64,000 nt of DNA from Microdochium bolleyi (lineage: Eukaryota > Ascomycota > Sordariomycetes > Xylariales > Microdochiaceae): positions 62,001-126,000 of the forward strand of contig KQ964278.1 in NCBI GenBank assembly GCA_001566295.1, in the 5' to 3' direction. Below are positions 41,786 through 52,677 of this stretch, one piece after another (position 1 is the stretch's first letter; every line of letters begins with the position of its first letter). The notes below the pieces were generated by a model, which saw only the letters and a list, made by a program, of their open reading frames with translations, made no database searches and was not told where the DNA came from. The position numbers were made by a program, and so were the translations under genes.

Positions 41786-43867
41786 ATGGTTCGCAAGGGC
41801 ATCTCCAAGGTCCGCACCGGTTGCCTGACCTGCAAGTGCGTATGCTCCGTGTCCCCTCTCCCTCGCAGACTGACACTGACACTCCCCTCCAGATCCCGCA
41901 AGGTCAAGTGTGACGAGGCCAAGCCCGCGTGCGAGCGGTGTGTCAAGGCCGGCCGGCAGTGCGACGGCTATGCGCCGCCGCGGACCGGGGACCCGGAGCT
42001 CGTGGGCTGGCACCGGCCCCGGAGCCTGCTGGCCCTCGCCGAGGACCCGGCCGAGGCCCGGGCGCTGCAGTACTACTGCCAGGCCGCCGGCCCCGTCATG
42101 TCGGGCGCCATCGACCCGGACTTCTGGAGCCGCCTCGTCTACCAGTTCAGCTCCTTCGAGCCTGCCGTCCGCCACAGCGTCGTCTCCATCAGCTCCCTCT
42201 ACGAGATGCTGCGCCAGAACCCCCAGGGCCCCATGGCCGTCCTCGACGACAGCTCCCTTGCCCTCGGCCACTACAACGCCGCCATCGCCCAGCTGCGCCA
42301 GTCCGACAACCAGCCCCTCATCGTCCTCGCCTGCCTGCTCTTCATCTGCATCGAGGTCCTCCAGGACAACGCCGCCATCGCCATCCAGCACTGCCGCCAC
42401 GGCATCCTCCTGCTCAACACCATCGCCGACCGCTACCCCTGGATCCGCGAGTTCCTCGTCCCCATCTTCCGCCGCATGACCCTCCTCCCCCTTTTCTTCG
42501 GCTCCTTCCCGCAAGACTTCCCCGTCCCCGTGCCCATCCCAGCCCGCGACGACAGACACCACAATACCGCCGCCACCGACGACAACGGCCCTTCCTCGAT
42601 ACCACACCCCGCATTCAAGTCCCTCCCCGAGGCCCGCGACCACATGTGGGAATGCATGATCCACTCGATGCAGCTCGTCCGCTTGAGCGAGCCCTATCGA
42701 CAGTTGGACAATGGCGGCGACGCCCCTCCCCCACCACCACCACAACCAGACCACCTTCTCGCCGCCCAGGCCGCCAGCCAGGCCCAGCTCGACAGATGGC
42801 ACGCCTCGTGGCAGGGCCTCATGTCGCGCCCGCAGACCGACGACGACGCCCTCACCACGCGGCGGCTCATGCGCGTCAACATCTCGATCCGCTACGCCGT
42901 CTGCCGGATCTGGACGGCCACGGCGCTCGACGCCACCGAGACGTGCTACGACGCGTACGCCGACGTGTTCCGGCGGTGCGTCGTGCAGGCCGCCGCGTTC
43001 CGGCACAGCCTGCCCGCCCAGTGGCACGCGGCCAAGCGGCAGATCAAGTTCATGCTCGAGATGGGCTACGCGCCCATGCTGTACTTCATCGCGGTGAAGT
43101 GCCGCGACCTCGACCTGCGGCTGCAGGCCCTCCAGCTCATGCTGCTGCTCGGCTCGCCCAGGGAGAACCTGTGGGACGTGAGCCTGATGTACGCCCGGGG
43201 CCTGCGCATCATAGAGGCCGAGCACGGTGTCGTGCTCGATCATGAGCAGGACCCGAGCCCCGTCAAGGACGGCCCCGCGGTCCTGACGCCCGCCGTGTGT
43301 CCCGGGCTGCCGCCCGAGGAGTGGAGGGTCAGAGGCCTGTGGACGGATTACCGGAGCGAGCAGATCGTGCAGCTCGGCGCGGTGGCGCTTGGGTTGAGTG
43401 GTGATGGGGGTGTCGTGACGGCTGGTAGTATGCGAGTGGGAGACCCGTCATGGACGGCATCGCCCGCGTCCTCGGGCACGGATCCTGTGCCAGCGGTGGG
43501 AGCGCCGACTGTAACGGAAAGGTTGAGCAGGACCGGCGCACGCGGTGCGACGAGTACGACGACCTCCTCGTACAGCGAGAGCTCTACCGGCGGGAGCATC
43601 AGCAGCTGCTGCACCAGCCCGGCCTCGGCGCCATCGCCGACTGCCGTCGCTGGTAGTGCACAGGAGAACGGAGGGGCAGGACGAGGCTCAGCCAGCCCCG
43701 GCAAGCCTGATGATAGACCTGAATCCGTGGCGGCGACGCCGAAGACGACGACGAAAGCCCCGCGAGTCGCGCGGCAGCCCATACGGCACCTGTTCCCGTG
43801 GAACACGCTCACCATTGACGATCCGCCGGCTAATGCATTTGGGCCGATGAGGCACTTCTCTGTATAA
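41786..43867 (+). CDS. Zn2Cys6 fungal transcription factor
   Basis: Two exons, 41786-41835 and 41893-43867, give 674 aa. The 57-bp intron (GTGCGT donor, CTGAC branch, TCCAG) splits the zinc cluster just after its second Cys. The spliced cluster is GCLTCKSRKVKCDEAKPACERC followed by VKAGRQC, spacing Cx2Cx6Cx5Cx2Cx6C. The intron is a multiple of three without a stop, so retention would insert 19 residues into the DNA-binding domain. Residues about 60-450 match the fungal-specific regulatory domain (PDFWSRLVYQFSSFEPAVRHSVVSISSLYE, VLACLLFICIEVLQDN). The C-terminal third is Ser/Thr/Gly-rich and disordered. It acts in the nucleus; its target genes are unknown. The neighbouring DUF2306 gene might be one, without evidence. 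Confidence 0.9.
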   Translation: MVRKGISKVRTGCLTCKCVCSVSPLPRRLTLTLPSRSRKVKCDEAKPACERCVKAGRQCDGYAPPRTGDPELVGWHRPRSLLALAEDPAEARALQYYCQAAGPVMSGAIDPDFWSRLVYQFSSFEPAVRHSVVSISSLYEMLRQNPQGPMAVLDDSSLALGHYNAAIAQLRQSDNQPLIVLACLLFICIEVLQDNAAIAIQHCRHGILLLNTIADRYPWIREFLVPIFRRMTLLPLFFGSFPQDFPVPVPIPARDDRHHNTAATDDNGPSSIPHPAFKSLPEARDHMWECMIHSMQLVRLSEPYRQLDNGGDAPPPPPPQPDHLLAAQAASQAQLDRWHASWQGLMSRPQTDDDALTTRRLMRVNISIRYAVCRIWTATALDATETCYDAYADVFRRCVVQAAAFRHSLPAQWHAAKRQIKFMLEMGYAPMLYFIAVKCRDLDLRLQALQLMLLLGSPRENLWDVSLMYARGLRIIEAEHGVVLDHEQDPSPVKDGPAVLTPAVCPGLPPEEWRVRGLWTDYRSEQIVQLGAVALGLSGDGGVVTAGSMRVGDPSWTASPASSGTDPVPAVGAPTVTERLSRTGARGATSTTTSSYSESSTGGSISSCCTSPASAPSPTAVAGSAQENGGAGRGSASPGKPDDRPESVAATPKTTTKAPRVARQPIRHLFPWNTLTIDDPPANAFGPMRHFSV

Positions 43868-45623
43868 TTTGAGAGAGGAAGGAAAGAAACAAACAAACAG
43901 ACAAATTCTTCTCGAGCACACAGATATCTTGGCACTTCATTTAACAGCTTGCGAGTCTGTGATGACGCATGAACAAGACGATGCCCTAGAAAGGCGCTTA
44001 CTGAAGTTGTAAATGACCGTTCGAGGTGCTCGCTCGCTCGACTCCGTTCAACAAATGCCGACCGCCTAGAGTCTGAGAGCTCACCGTCGGAGGCGGGGTG
44101 TCGAGCGGATTATTTCCTCCCTGAGCAGGATTGCCGTTTTCAGCCGAGTCGTGGTGAGCGGAGCCGGCGCCGTCTGACACGGCGGCGCCCGTCATGTCCA
44201 ACTTGGCTCTCGCTGGCCAGGGTCCTCGTACGGTGGCGGTTGGTCGTCCCGTGGCTATAAATAATCTCGATAATGGAGCACCAGAGGGGAAAACCAACCT
44301 CATCGAGGCTGTCTCATGGGATGCGCCGGGTTCACATCTGGAAGGGCAGGCCTGGCCCCCAGAGCCTCCCTGCCGATTTGGGAAGTCTTGCTTGGCTCTG
44401 ATCTTGCACTAACAAGTCTAACTTTGTGTGGCGCATCCTTTTCCAGAATGGCGGGACGAAACGATCGCAGGGCCTGGATTTCAAAGTCATGCGAAAGTGC
44501 GGCCTTGACAAAGGACCATCCATGGCTTTGATAGCTGACCAAGCACCACTAGCACAAGCAGGTTCTTCTGCAGTTCTCGGAGACTCCGCTTTCAGAGTCG
44601 CCAGGAGGCTTTCGGGACCGAGCTTGAAGATCACGCTGGGGCAACTCACGGCATGCAAGCCACACTGTCCAATGGGGCAACGAGTCGACAACAACAGATC
44701 GAGCCGTGTCGCGTCGACTCCTTGGCGACTTGCCGTCAGTAAAAGCAAGCGGTATCGCAGTAGGTCCAGGAGCACGTCCACTTGGGGGAGCCAGTGTACC
44801 GCCTAAGTTGTCATTGGCGGAATGCATCTGATCGGCTTCGGGCGCGAGAGATGGGCAGGAGACAACGAGATAGGCATTCCTAGAAGCGGTACTGGACTCT
44901 GTCGATCAGTTCAGATCCCCAGGCAGGTTTTGGCCGACTCAATCAAAGCATTGTAGGTCCAGGGTGCCAGGTCAACTCTAATTACTGGACAAGCCCGCCA
45001 GCCCATGAATATCCTTGCCGAAACAGCAATATCTGGTCTAAGGAGCCCCATCAAGTGCGAGCGAGGGGCGGGCAGGGCTGAGCTAATTCGGGGATCGGCA
45101 ATCTTGCATGGTGGCTTTCCTCAGGGTTCTCCACGCTGGCATGCCCTACCAACCGACTCGCCAGGATGTGATAGGCTCAGTAGACGATGGGCTCTGAAGC
45201 AATGCCTAGCATGCAGCCTGGCGGCAGAAGTGGCAGCCTGGAGTCGAGCCAGCGGTGTCTGCAGGGACCAGCAGCGATCGGCAATGCCAAGGGTGTCCCA
45301 GCCCAGCTACCCCAGCACAGCCGAATCCTCGGGCGCGAATTCAACCCGATTGGGGATGGACAGGATATCTGTGCATGGTGATTGGCTGGTGTAGACGACA
45401 CGACTGACTGAGCCCATGGACAGCACGGTGTGGTGCTCACTTACACATATGGCAGGTTTCGGCCATGAATGATGTGCACAGAGTTTCAAGGACATTGCTG
45501 TATATATTGAGCTGCGTGGCCCCGTTCTCAAAGGCGGACGACAGGAAGTAGAAACATCAGTCTGCTTTACGATAATCGTCTACAAAACCCCCATAGCCTT
45601 CACACAACACACAAGCCCTCAAC
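43868..45623. other. Intergenic, no gene seen
   Basis: About 1.75 kb with several mutually overlapping open frames on both strands, none convincing. Contains the promoter of the DUF2306 gene. Confidence 0.55.
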
Positions 45624-46934
45624 ATGGTCAAGCCAACACGCCCACCGGCCAATGGCTTCGTTGCTGCGGCCCGCAGGGTGTACAACCCGCTCGGCTTCTC
45701 CAAGGGCTACAACTTTGTCCTCTTCTTCATCTTCGGCGTCGGCATGTTCGGCTTCGTCCTCGCCCGCTTCCCCTACCTCAACTTCCGGGGCGTCTACTGC
45801 AGCGGCACCGGCGGTGCCACCATGGGCGCCCTGCCCGGCGAGTGCTACTACTACCTCAAACCGGGCCGGTACCAGGTCGGCATCATCATGCACCTCGCCT
45901 GCGTGCTGCCTGCCACCGTGCTCGCCCTGCTGCAGTTTGTCCCCGCGATCCGCCACAAGGCCATGCTCTTCCACCGCATCAACGGTTACCTCACCATCGC
46001 GCTGTCCCTCGCGGGCACGGTCGGCGCGCTGATGATCACCGACAAGGCCTTTGGCGGCGGTCTGGACATCCAGGCCGCGGCGGGCACGCTGGCCATCATG
46101 TTCACTACCGCGCTGGTCATGGCGTACATCAATATCAAGAAACTCCAGATCGAGCAACACCGAGCCTGGATGCTCCGCGCGTGGTACTATGTAAGCTTTG
46201 ACTCCCCGGCTGTCATAATACGTCCTTTTCCTCTTCCCTCACGCACGAGCGAACAGTCCCTATTTACATCCACGTGCATATGCTAACGTCAGGGCACCGC
46301 CACCACAGGCCGGCGTCATCCTGACGACCCGCATCATCCTCGTCCTCGGCGCCATGATCGGCAGCAAGGCCAACAACATGTACGTCGGCATGCTGTGCGC
46401 CAAGATCGACTTCATGATGCAGCGCCGGGAGACCGTCCTCGCCGCATTCCCCGGCTGCGCGCCCTTCTACTCGGGCCAGGAACCGCTCGCGCACGTCGCC
46501 GTCCACGCCTCCAACCCCGGCGCCAACGTCGCCGAGGTGACTGCCGCCTTCAACGCGACGTTTGGCATGGCCCTGTGGCTCGCTCTTGTGCTCCACGCTG
46601 TGGGCATCGAGATCTATGTAAGTCCAGACAGCATACTTACCGATAAATGCCTCCTCTTCTTGGTATATTTATAGACGACTGACTGTATTGCGCTTCCCTT
46701 ACTTTGCAGCTTCACCTCACCCCCGCCGAGGCCCTGCGCCTCCGCAACATCTCGTACCAGCGCCAGGTCGCCGCTGGCATGCGCCACCCGGGCAACGCGG
46801 GGCTCACTGCCCAGCGCCTGGGTGATGCCCCCGACTTCGTGCCCGACGCGCCCGAGAGGAAGTCGTCGGCGGACAAGTTCGAGCCCATGCGGTACGGCCC
46901 ACAGAGCTACAGCCCCGTGCACTCCAGCGTGTAA
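45624..46934 (+). CDS. DUF2306 multi-pass membrane protein
   Basis: Three exons, 45624-46190, 46309-46617 and 46710-46934, give 366 aa. The intron branch sites include TGCTAACG. Six or seven membrane segments are visible: YNFVLFFIFGVGMFGFVLA, IIMHLACVLPATVLALLQFV, HRINGYLTIALSLAGTVGAL, GTLAIMFTTALVMAY, GVILTTRIILVLGAMIG and GMALWLALVLHAVGIEIY. Conserved His-bearing loops are RHKAMLFHRINGYL and QHRAWMLRAWYYAG, the hallmark of DUF2306. These His pairs resemble heme- or metal-binding sites in other four-helix membrane proteins, but no activity is established. The cytosolic tail is polar. Confidence 0.88.
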
Positions 46935-49900
46935 AGGTTGCGCTTAGTGGATTTGCAAGGCGAAGGAACTGGGAAGACTGGAGGGACCAGCAGTGGCCGT
47001 GTCAACGGATAACATACGAGGCCACCTGGTGTGAAACAGGGAACATTGTGGGGGGAGGCGAACGAGGCCGTGACAATCATACGCAATCAACAAATGCGTG
47101 CAATTTGGGTATTGATAAGTTCGCACGAATGACAATTATTCGTTAGGTTCAGTCCAGCACTATGCACTGACGGACAATATTCAAGATACTCAGTGTTTTC
47201 CATCGGCTATTTTGTCCTTAATGCTTATGCCGATAAATGGCGACCAAATAACACCGGATGGCAATGTCCTCGGGTGCTAGCCCTTGAGATTACGCCGCGA
47301 TTCACATTCAAACTGTCTGACCCTCGTTCGAAACCAATAGGCTGATGGTAGGGAGACTGAAGTTACACGCCGATCACCCAGCAGCTCGGAGCCGAGCGAA
47401 GCTGAGCGCCAAGACCACACATGCCCAAATTCGGCGTATTGTGCGCCGCGTGCAGATAGTCGCCATCTTACGCGGCGCAGATCGCTGCTGACATGGCAGG
47501 TAGTTAATTTTAGAAACTTGCTATCTGGCACTAGTTCGTCTTGTTTTTTGCCGTCTCGGTAGGTTCTGCACGGCTTGACGAGTGATCGGTACCTTTTGCT
47601 CCGCACAATGCGAGAGGGCGCGGCAACCACGCGCTTCACCATGGGTTGTCCGCCACCGACTTGCCACGATCTGTTGGGCGCGCAAGTGAGGATGACCCGT
47701 CTTATCCGCGCGCAGTGAGCGCCTTGGGCGGCTGGTCGAGATCGCGGGAGCATGGGAGGCTTGCGACCACTAGCTGCTAGTTCCTTCACGAAGTCGGCCT
47801 CTGCAACCGAGCACAGAGTCGGGCAGGTTGGTCTAGTCTTGCATGGGAAGCCCGAGAGACAAAGCAGTGACGAAAAAGCCAAGAACAATTACGAGCCTTA
47901 CCACTCACTGCCCTTCGTCGTCACTTGCCGTGCCACCGCCTTGTCTTGGAAGCCTAGGCTTGGAATGACAAAGGAACATTTGGCAGCAGACGCAGCAATC
48001 TGATCCCATTGATTCGGAACTTGGATTTGGTCCGGTGGGTGTAGCAATCTCATATTTTAGATAGCAGAGCCTATTGTGTTTCCTCATTCCTGAATTAAAA
48101 ACAACTGTCTTGCAAAGCTGAGAGGGGGAGAATTTTTTGAAACATTACAAAGGCTCTCAGCATAGTGACCCGGCAAGAAATTGCATGAGGAGAGTTCGGC
48201 AGACACACATACTCATGATCTGCTGCCAGATCATATTTATACGTTCTGGTCTGGTCTTCTTGAAGAGGGCGTCGCCATCGTCGTCTACGGTAGTGGACAC
48301 TGTCAGCTTTGCTCACGGGTCGTGTTGCCGCTCAAGCTAACATCTGGCATCGGTCAGCTTTCACGAGGTGGAAAGATCTACGCTCGTAGCACCTTGGGAG
48401 GGAAGCACCTTCCAGAGTCGTCCCCGAGAGCAATGCTGCCACCATCGAACTATAGGCCTCTCCACTCATGCCACCAGTCACGGCGAATTTTCTGACAGAG
48501 GAGCAGACGTGAACAGGGAGATGGGCGAAGATTTCAGCAAACGGCGGCGAGCAAGCCGTGTTTCTCTTGCGGTTACCAATCCTCACACAGCGCCTATCTG
48601 ATCCAGAAAGCTTGCAGCCTGTTCCTCACCTCGAATCCCTCTTTCTAATCGATTGTTGACTTGCAATGACGACACATGGTTCGCGGCCTGCCGTAGTACA
48701 GTGCTGAATTTTCTAGCTGCCGTAGTCACTCGGGCACTCGCCCTAACTCCTGGCACACTGTCAAATCAGCTAGTTGTCCACTCCTTCCTGGTGGTCTGTG
48801 TGATCGGGATCGTCCATAGCTGGAGCGTTCTAGACCTAGACCTGGTCGCGGCGCGGCTCAGAGCTGTTAACCTGATTGTGCTGGGCTAAATGATGACGAT
48901 GAGGGCTGGAGGCAAGGTCAGAATTCGCATGAAGACGATGTTGGTGGAGGATTGTGGTAGAGCCGTATGCCATTCATGTCGATGTGGCTTCGAACCATGA
49001 CTCGACGAATCCCACTCTGAGACATCACTCTGGTCAGCATCGTCGAAACGACATCGGGATTCACAAAGTCCATGGCCAGTTCTTCGTCCTCCGAGGTATC
49101 TGACGTCACATCCTTCGACGAGACGTCTTCTGCATCGCCCTCTAGGCCAGTTCACTAATATTGCACAGCGGTGTATCACTTGAATTCTCCGACATATACA
49201 AGTCGAGTGCCCCAGAAAGTGACATGATTCTGTACATCAGTCCTTCAAGGACATCTTCGACAGGGCACACTCATCCTCCGTCGACCTCCAAAGAAAGGCA
49301 ACAGACCAGCAACTTCTCGTCACAACCGTCTCCAGCATCGCCATGTCCTGTCTGAGAATAGTGTCTTGCCACAAACCCAAACCGTCCCTCTGAGCAAGTT
49401 GAAGTCGACGATAGCTGGAACACATGTCGTGCTGTCTCGATCTCCTAGATTATCTACACTCCTTCGAACGTTGCGATTACACTCCTTCGAACGTTGCGAT
49501 TACACTCCTTCGAACGCTGCGAGGACCTACTGATAGTGCTCGTGCTTTATCATCGGTTATTATCGGCATGACCATTCATGATGCCGTTCAGCGCGTCTAT
49601 CATGGCTGTGCCCTCATGTGATTGTCCCACATGCGGCCACCTTTGCGTTCATTCTTTCCCACATTGTCCCCAGACTCGGGGAGCGTCTCGTGACATGTTG
49701 GCCATATGCATAATCCTATGCACCAATAGCATTACTCTCCCCGCGATGCCACCAACCTTCTCAGAAGCTCGGTCTGCGTGCGTCAGGCCTCGCTGGGCAA
49801 TGCTGCTACACGCCAAGTCGCCACATGCAACAGGCTCTACCTGCATGCTCCTGAGCGTCACGGCCGTGCTCAACGAGAGATTCTTAATTCGTCTAGAAGC

Positions 49901-52677
49901 CTGCGTCATGGAGAGCCCCGTGAATCTCATCGGCATGGGATACACGCCAAGGTGAACAGATAAGGTGTGGCTTGCGTGGCCGAGCCGAGCGTGCCGTGCG
50001 TTGCCAAGCTGATCGGCGCGTGCAATAGGCCGTCCTTGCCGGTGCCAGGGGCCTGTGTCCCAGTCCCGCCGTCCACTTCCCCTGGCCGGGCGCAACGGTG
50101 CAGCACACAGATCTACAGCCGAGCCTCACAAAGTCAAACGAGTCGGGCTCGGCAGGAGAGAAGACCACTGGGCTGTGGTTGAGATCAGCAGGTTGCGCAT
50201 TGGGTCGTGCTTGCTTGGCGAGCGGCAGCATTCTGAACATCGCAGGTTTCGGGATGTTTCTTGTTTGCTTGGCGGCGAGACCTGTGTACGCGTATGGCTT
50301 CCTGGCGCGCCCGGCGCGAGCGTTCCAGCAAACACGGAGCGTGTGTCTGCAGATGTGTGCCTGCAGATGTCAGTATTCCTTCGCGGTTGGTGCTTCAGGG
50401 GCCACACTCTCGAACACGGTTGCAGTTTGCATGGAGGGGGCAAGTCTCCGCCGATGATATGCTCTGTTTTCCAAATCACAGATTGGTCTGCATACGGCCC
50501 GCTGCGATGTTGCTGTCCGTGGGTTAAGCGCCTGCTCTGAGGCGGATGCGGATGCGCACAGGACGTGGCGTGGAGTACTCCGTAGGCACCTCGCGGGACT
50601 TTGCGAAACCGATGCGATGTCAGAAGCGCTCGATGCTACGGGTACGCGGACAATCGTGGAGGTAGAGACACCAAGAGGCCAGTGCCATGAGTGCAAAAAC
50701 CACGATCACAATCTCGCAACGCCAAGTCTGACACGAGTCGAGCATCAGAGGGTATGTCGCGCTCTCTGCGGCGTGGTGTATCAGATGCTCCCATGACGGC
50801 GCCGATCCGGCAGAGTCGGCAGCGCGTCTGCTAGGGACGGCCGTGGGCTTTGCGGGAGCAGAAGAATGCTCCGCTCTCCATTGTCTGTGTGTTTCGGCAA
50901 CGGGCGGGGAGTCAGGGGCTTGCTGCTTGTGGGCTCGAAGCTGCGACTCCGTACGATGCACAGCCACGGATCCGCCACTGCTCCATCCAGCACCACGAGA
51001 TCCTGAATCCTCCTCCCATCAGCCCGAAATAGCAGCAGGAGAATCCCTAGCTGCGATCTGCAATGAAATGGTCCCCGGAAAGGCAGCCGGCAGCGTGGTC
51101 GGTGGGCGTCTACGGAGTGCCCGGTAGGCATGCGTCTGCCATTAGGGAGTTTCCCATTGACAAGTGCTCAGACAGTCCAGAACGAAGCACGTCGGGCGCG
51201 GGAGGGAACGCGGGACCGTGCACCTCAACGGCTTTTGCGTGATCAACGCCACACGCTAAAGCTCAAGCCATGGCTGCAAGGTACTGGCGACCGGGACGGG
51301 TCAAGCCCCCTGTCCATACGACCCAACGTCATGCGATGATGATTGTTGCTTGTTGTCGCCGGCCAAACAAGCAGGTGTCTGATGACCCGGAAAGCCACAG
51401 CATGCCCGGGGGTCCCCGCCAACTGCAGCATCGGAGATGAGGACTCACGTCAGCCCAAGGCAAGACGCTGTTGGCAGTGGCGGGAGACGGGACCCCTCCC
51501 CTCATGCAAGCCCACGAGCACGCGATGCGAGGCGCCAATGCTCGTCACTGGTCAGCCAACCCCTGCCACGCTACGCCCTGCCACGAACGACTAGCAAACC
51601 ACGTCCCGGGGTTGGCCATCGATGGCCCGGCCGAGGACGTCGGTCCGAACTTGCCCACTCGTATTGTTGAGTGCCACTCTGGGTCTGCTGGCTGCTGAAC
51701 ACATTGTCAGCGCAAGACTGGCTTCCTCAAGAGCAGCTGCGCAAGCCGTTTAGGGTTCGCAGAGGTCCCCATTGCAGACAAGCTTTCCCGCGGCCCTGCC
51801 CAGCTGGTCAAGGTTGGCGCTGGGTCGAACCCCCGAGTCTGTCTCACTCTGCAGTGCCGCAAAAAGGCAGCTTTCTCACCTGCACGAGCTGCCCTCCCCA
51901 ACCATGACCATGCTCATCTCCGCACATGACAATTTGACCCCCCGCCTACAGGATGCCGACCAGGGATCGTCCACCCTCAGTTCAGCCGGCTGTCCTAGCC
52001 TGGCTCTGGAACAGCCCGGCGTTCTTCCTCCTCGCCTCGAGCTATCCTGTTAATCTCACATGGTGGAAGTGAGGTGGCGGGGACTGACTGAGACAACACT
52101 GAACCAGCAGAGTCAGATGCTTTCCACCTTTCCGCTCTGCGCCCGCTTTTCTTTTCTCGGGGTCGGCGACTGTCTCACCACCAGGGTACTGAGTAGGCCA
52201 GGGGCCTGCTCCCACCCATGCAAGGAGCGGACCACTTTCTTGGCCGTTCCTGCCGAGAAACCTCGTCTTGTCGTCGACGTAGTGGGCTCCGCATGCAGTC
52301 ACAGTCTCGCTCATGGCGGGGCCAATGTCTTTGGGGGGTGCCATGGAGGACAGACGGATTGGCGGACAGTGCTGACACTTCACTTAAAGTTGGGCCGCAT
52401 CTTATTTCGTGGCTTTTTACACAAGAGGCTCTACTATCTCCCGTGGTTGGCTCGAATGGCGTGTATTTACTGTCGGCTCTTCGCTCCGTCCTACCTTTCT
52501 TTCTTAACGCAAGAACCTGCAGACGATTTTCATACTTGACGGTCCAGTACACTACACCCCAAGCTCGACTGCTCGACGGCCACCACCAGGCTTGGGGCCC
52601 AAAACATCTTGCTGTTCGAGTGAACTTGGGACGTCAGGTGGATACCAGCATACGATATTCACACACACCCAACCAAC
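46935..52677. other. Large gene-poor interval
   Basis: About 5.7 kb without a supported gene. On the minus strand 49140-48918 reads EEDELAMDF-like coding sequence (SDTSEDEELAMDFVNPDV), and plus-strand 49230-49360 also looks briefly coding; both may be gene remnants. A 23-bp tandem repeat lies at 49456-49522. Base composition is ordinary rather than AT-rich, so this is not a RIP-erased zone. Confidence 0.5.
49456..49522. repeat. 23-bp tandem repeat, three copies
   Basis: The unit is ACACTCCTTCGAACGTTGCG plus ATT. Copies start at 49456, 49479 and 49502; the first two are identical and the third differs (GAACGCTGCGAG). Confidence 0.9.

Noticed and set aside
41045..43243. A 2.2 kb open frame on the minus strand opposite the Zn2Cys6 gene
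   Set aside because: It starts without ATG, is Gly/Ala/Glu-rich and mirrors the GC-rich codon pattern of the real gene on the other strand; an antisense shadow.
47277..47888. 203-codon minus-strand frame
   Set aside because: No ATG at the beginning, Arg/Ser-rich random-like composition, no motif.
49578..49955. 125-codon ATG-started plus-strand frame
   Set aside because: The opposite strand is open over much of the same stretch; no motif or codon preference supports either.
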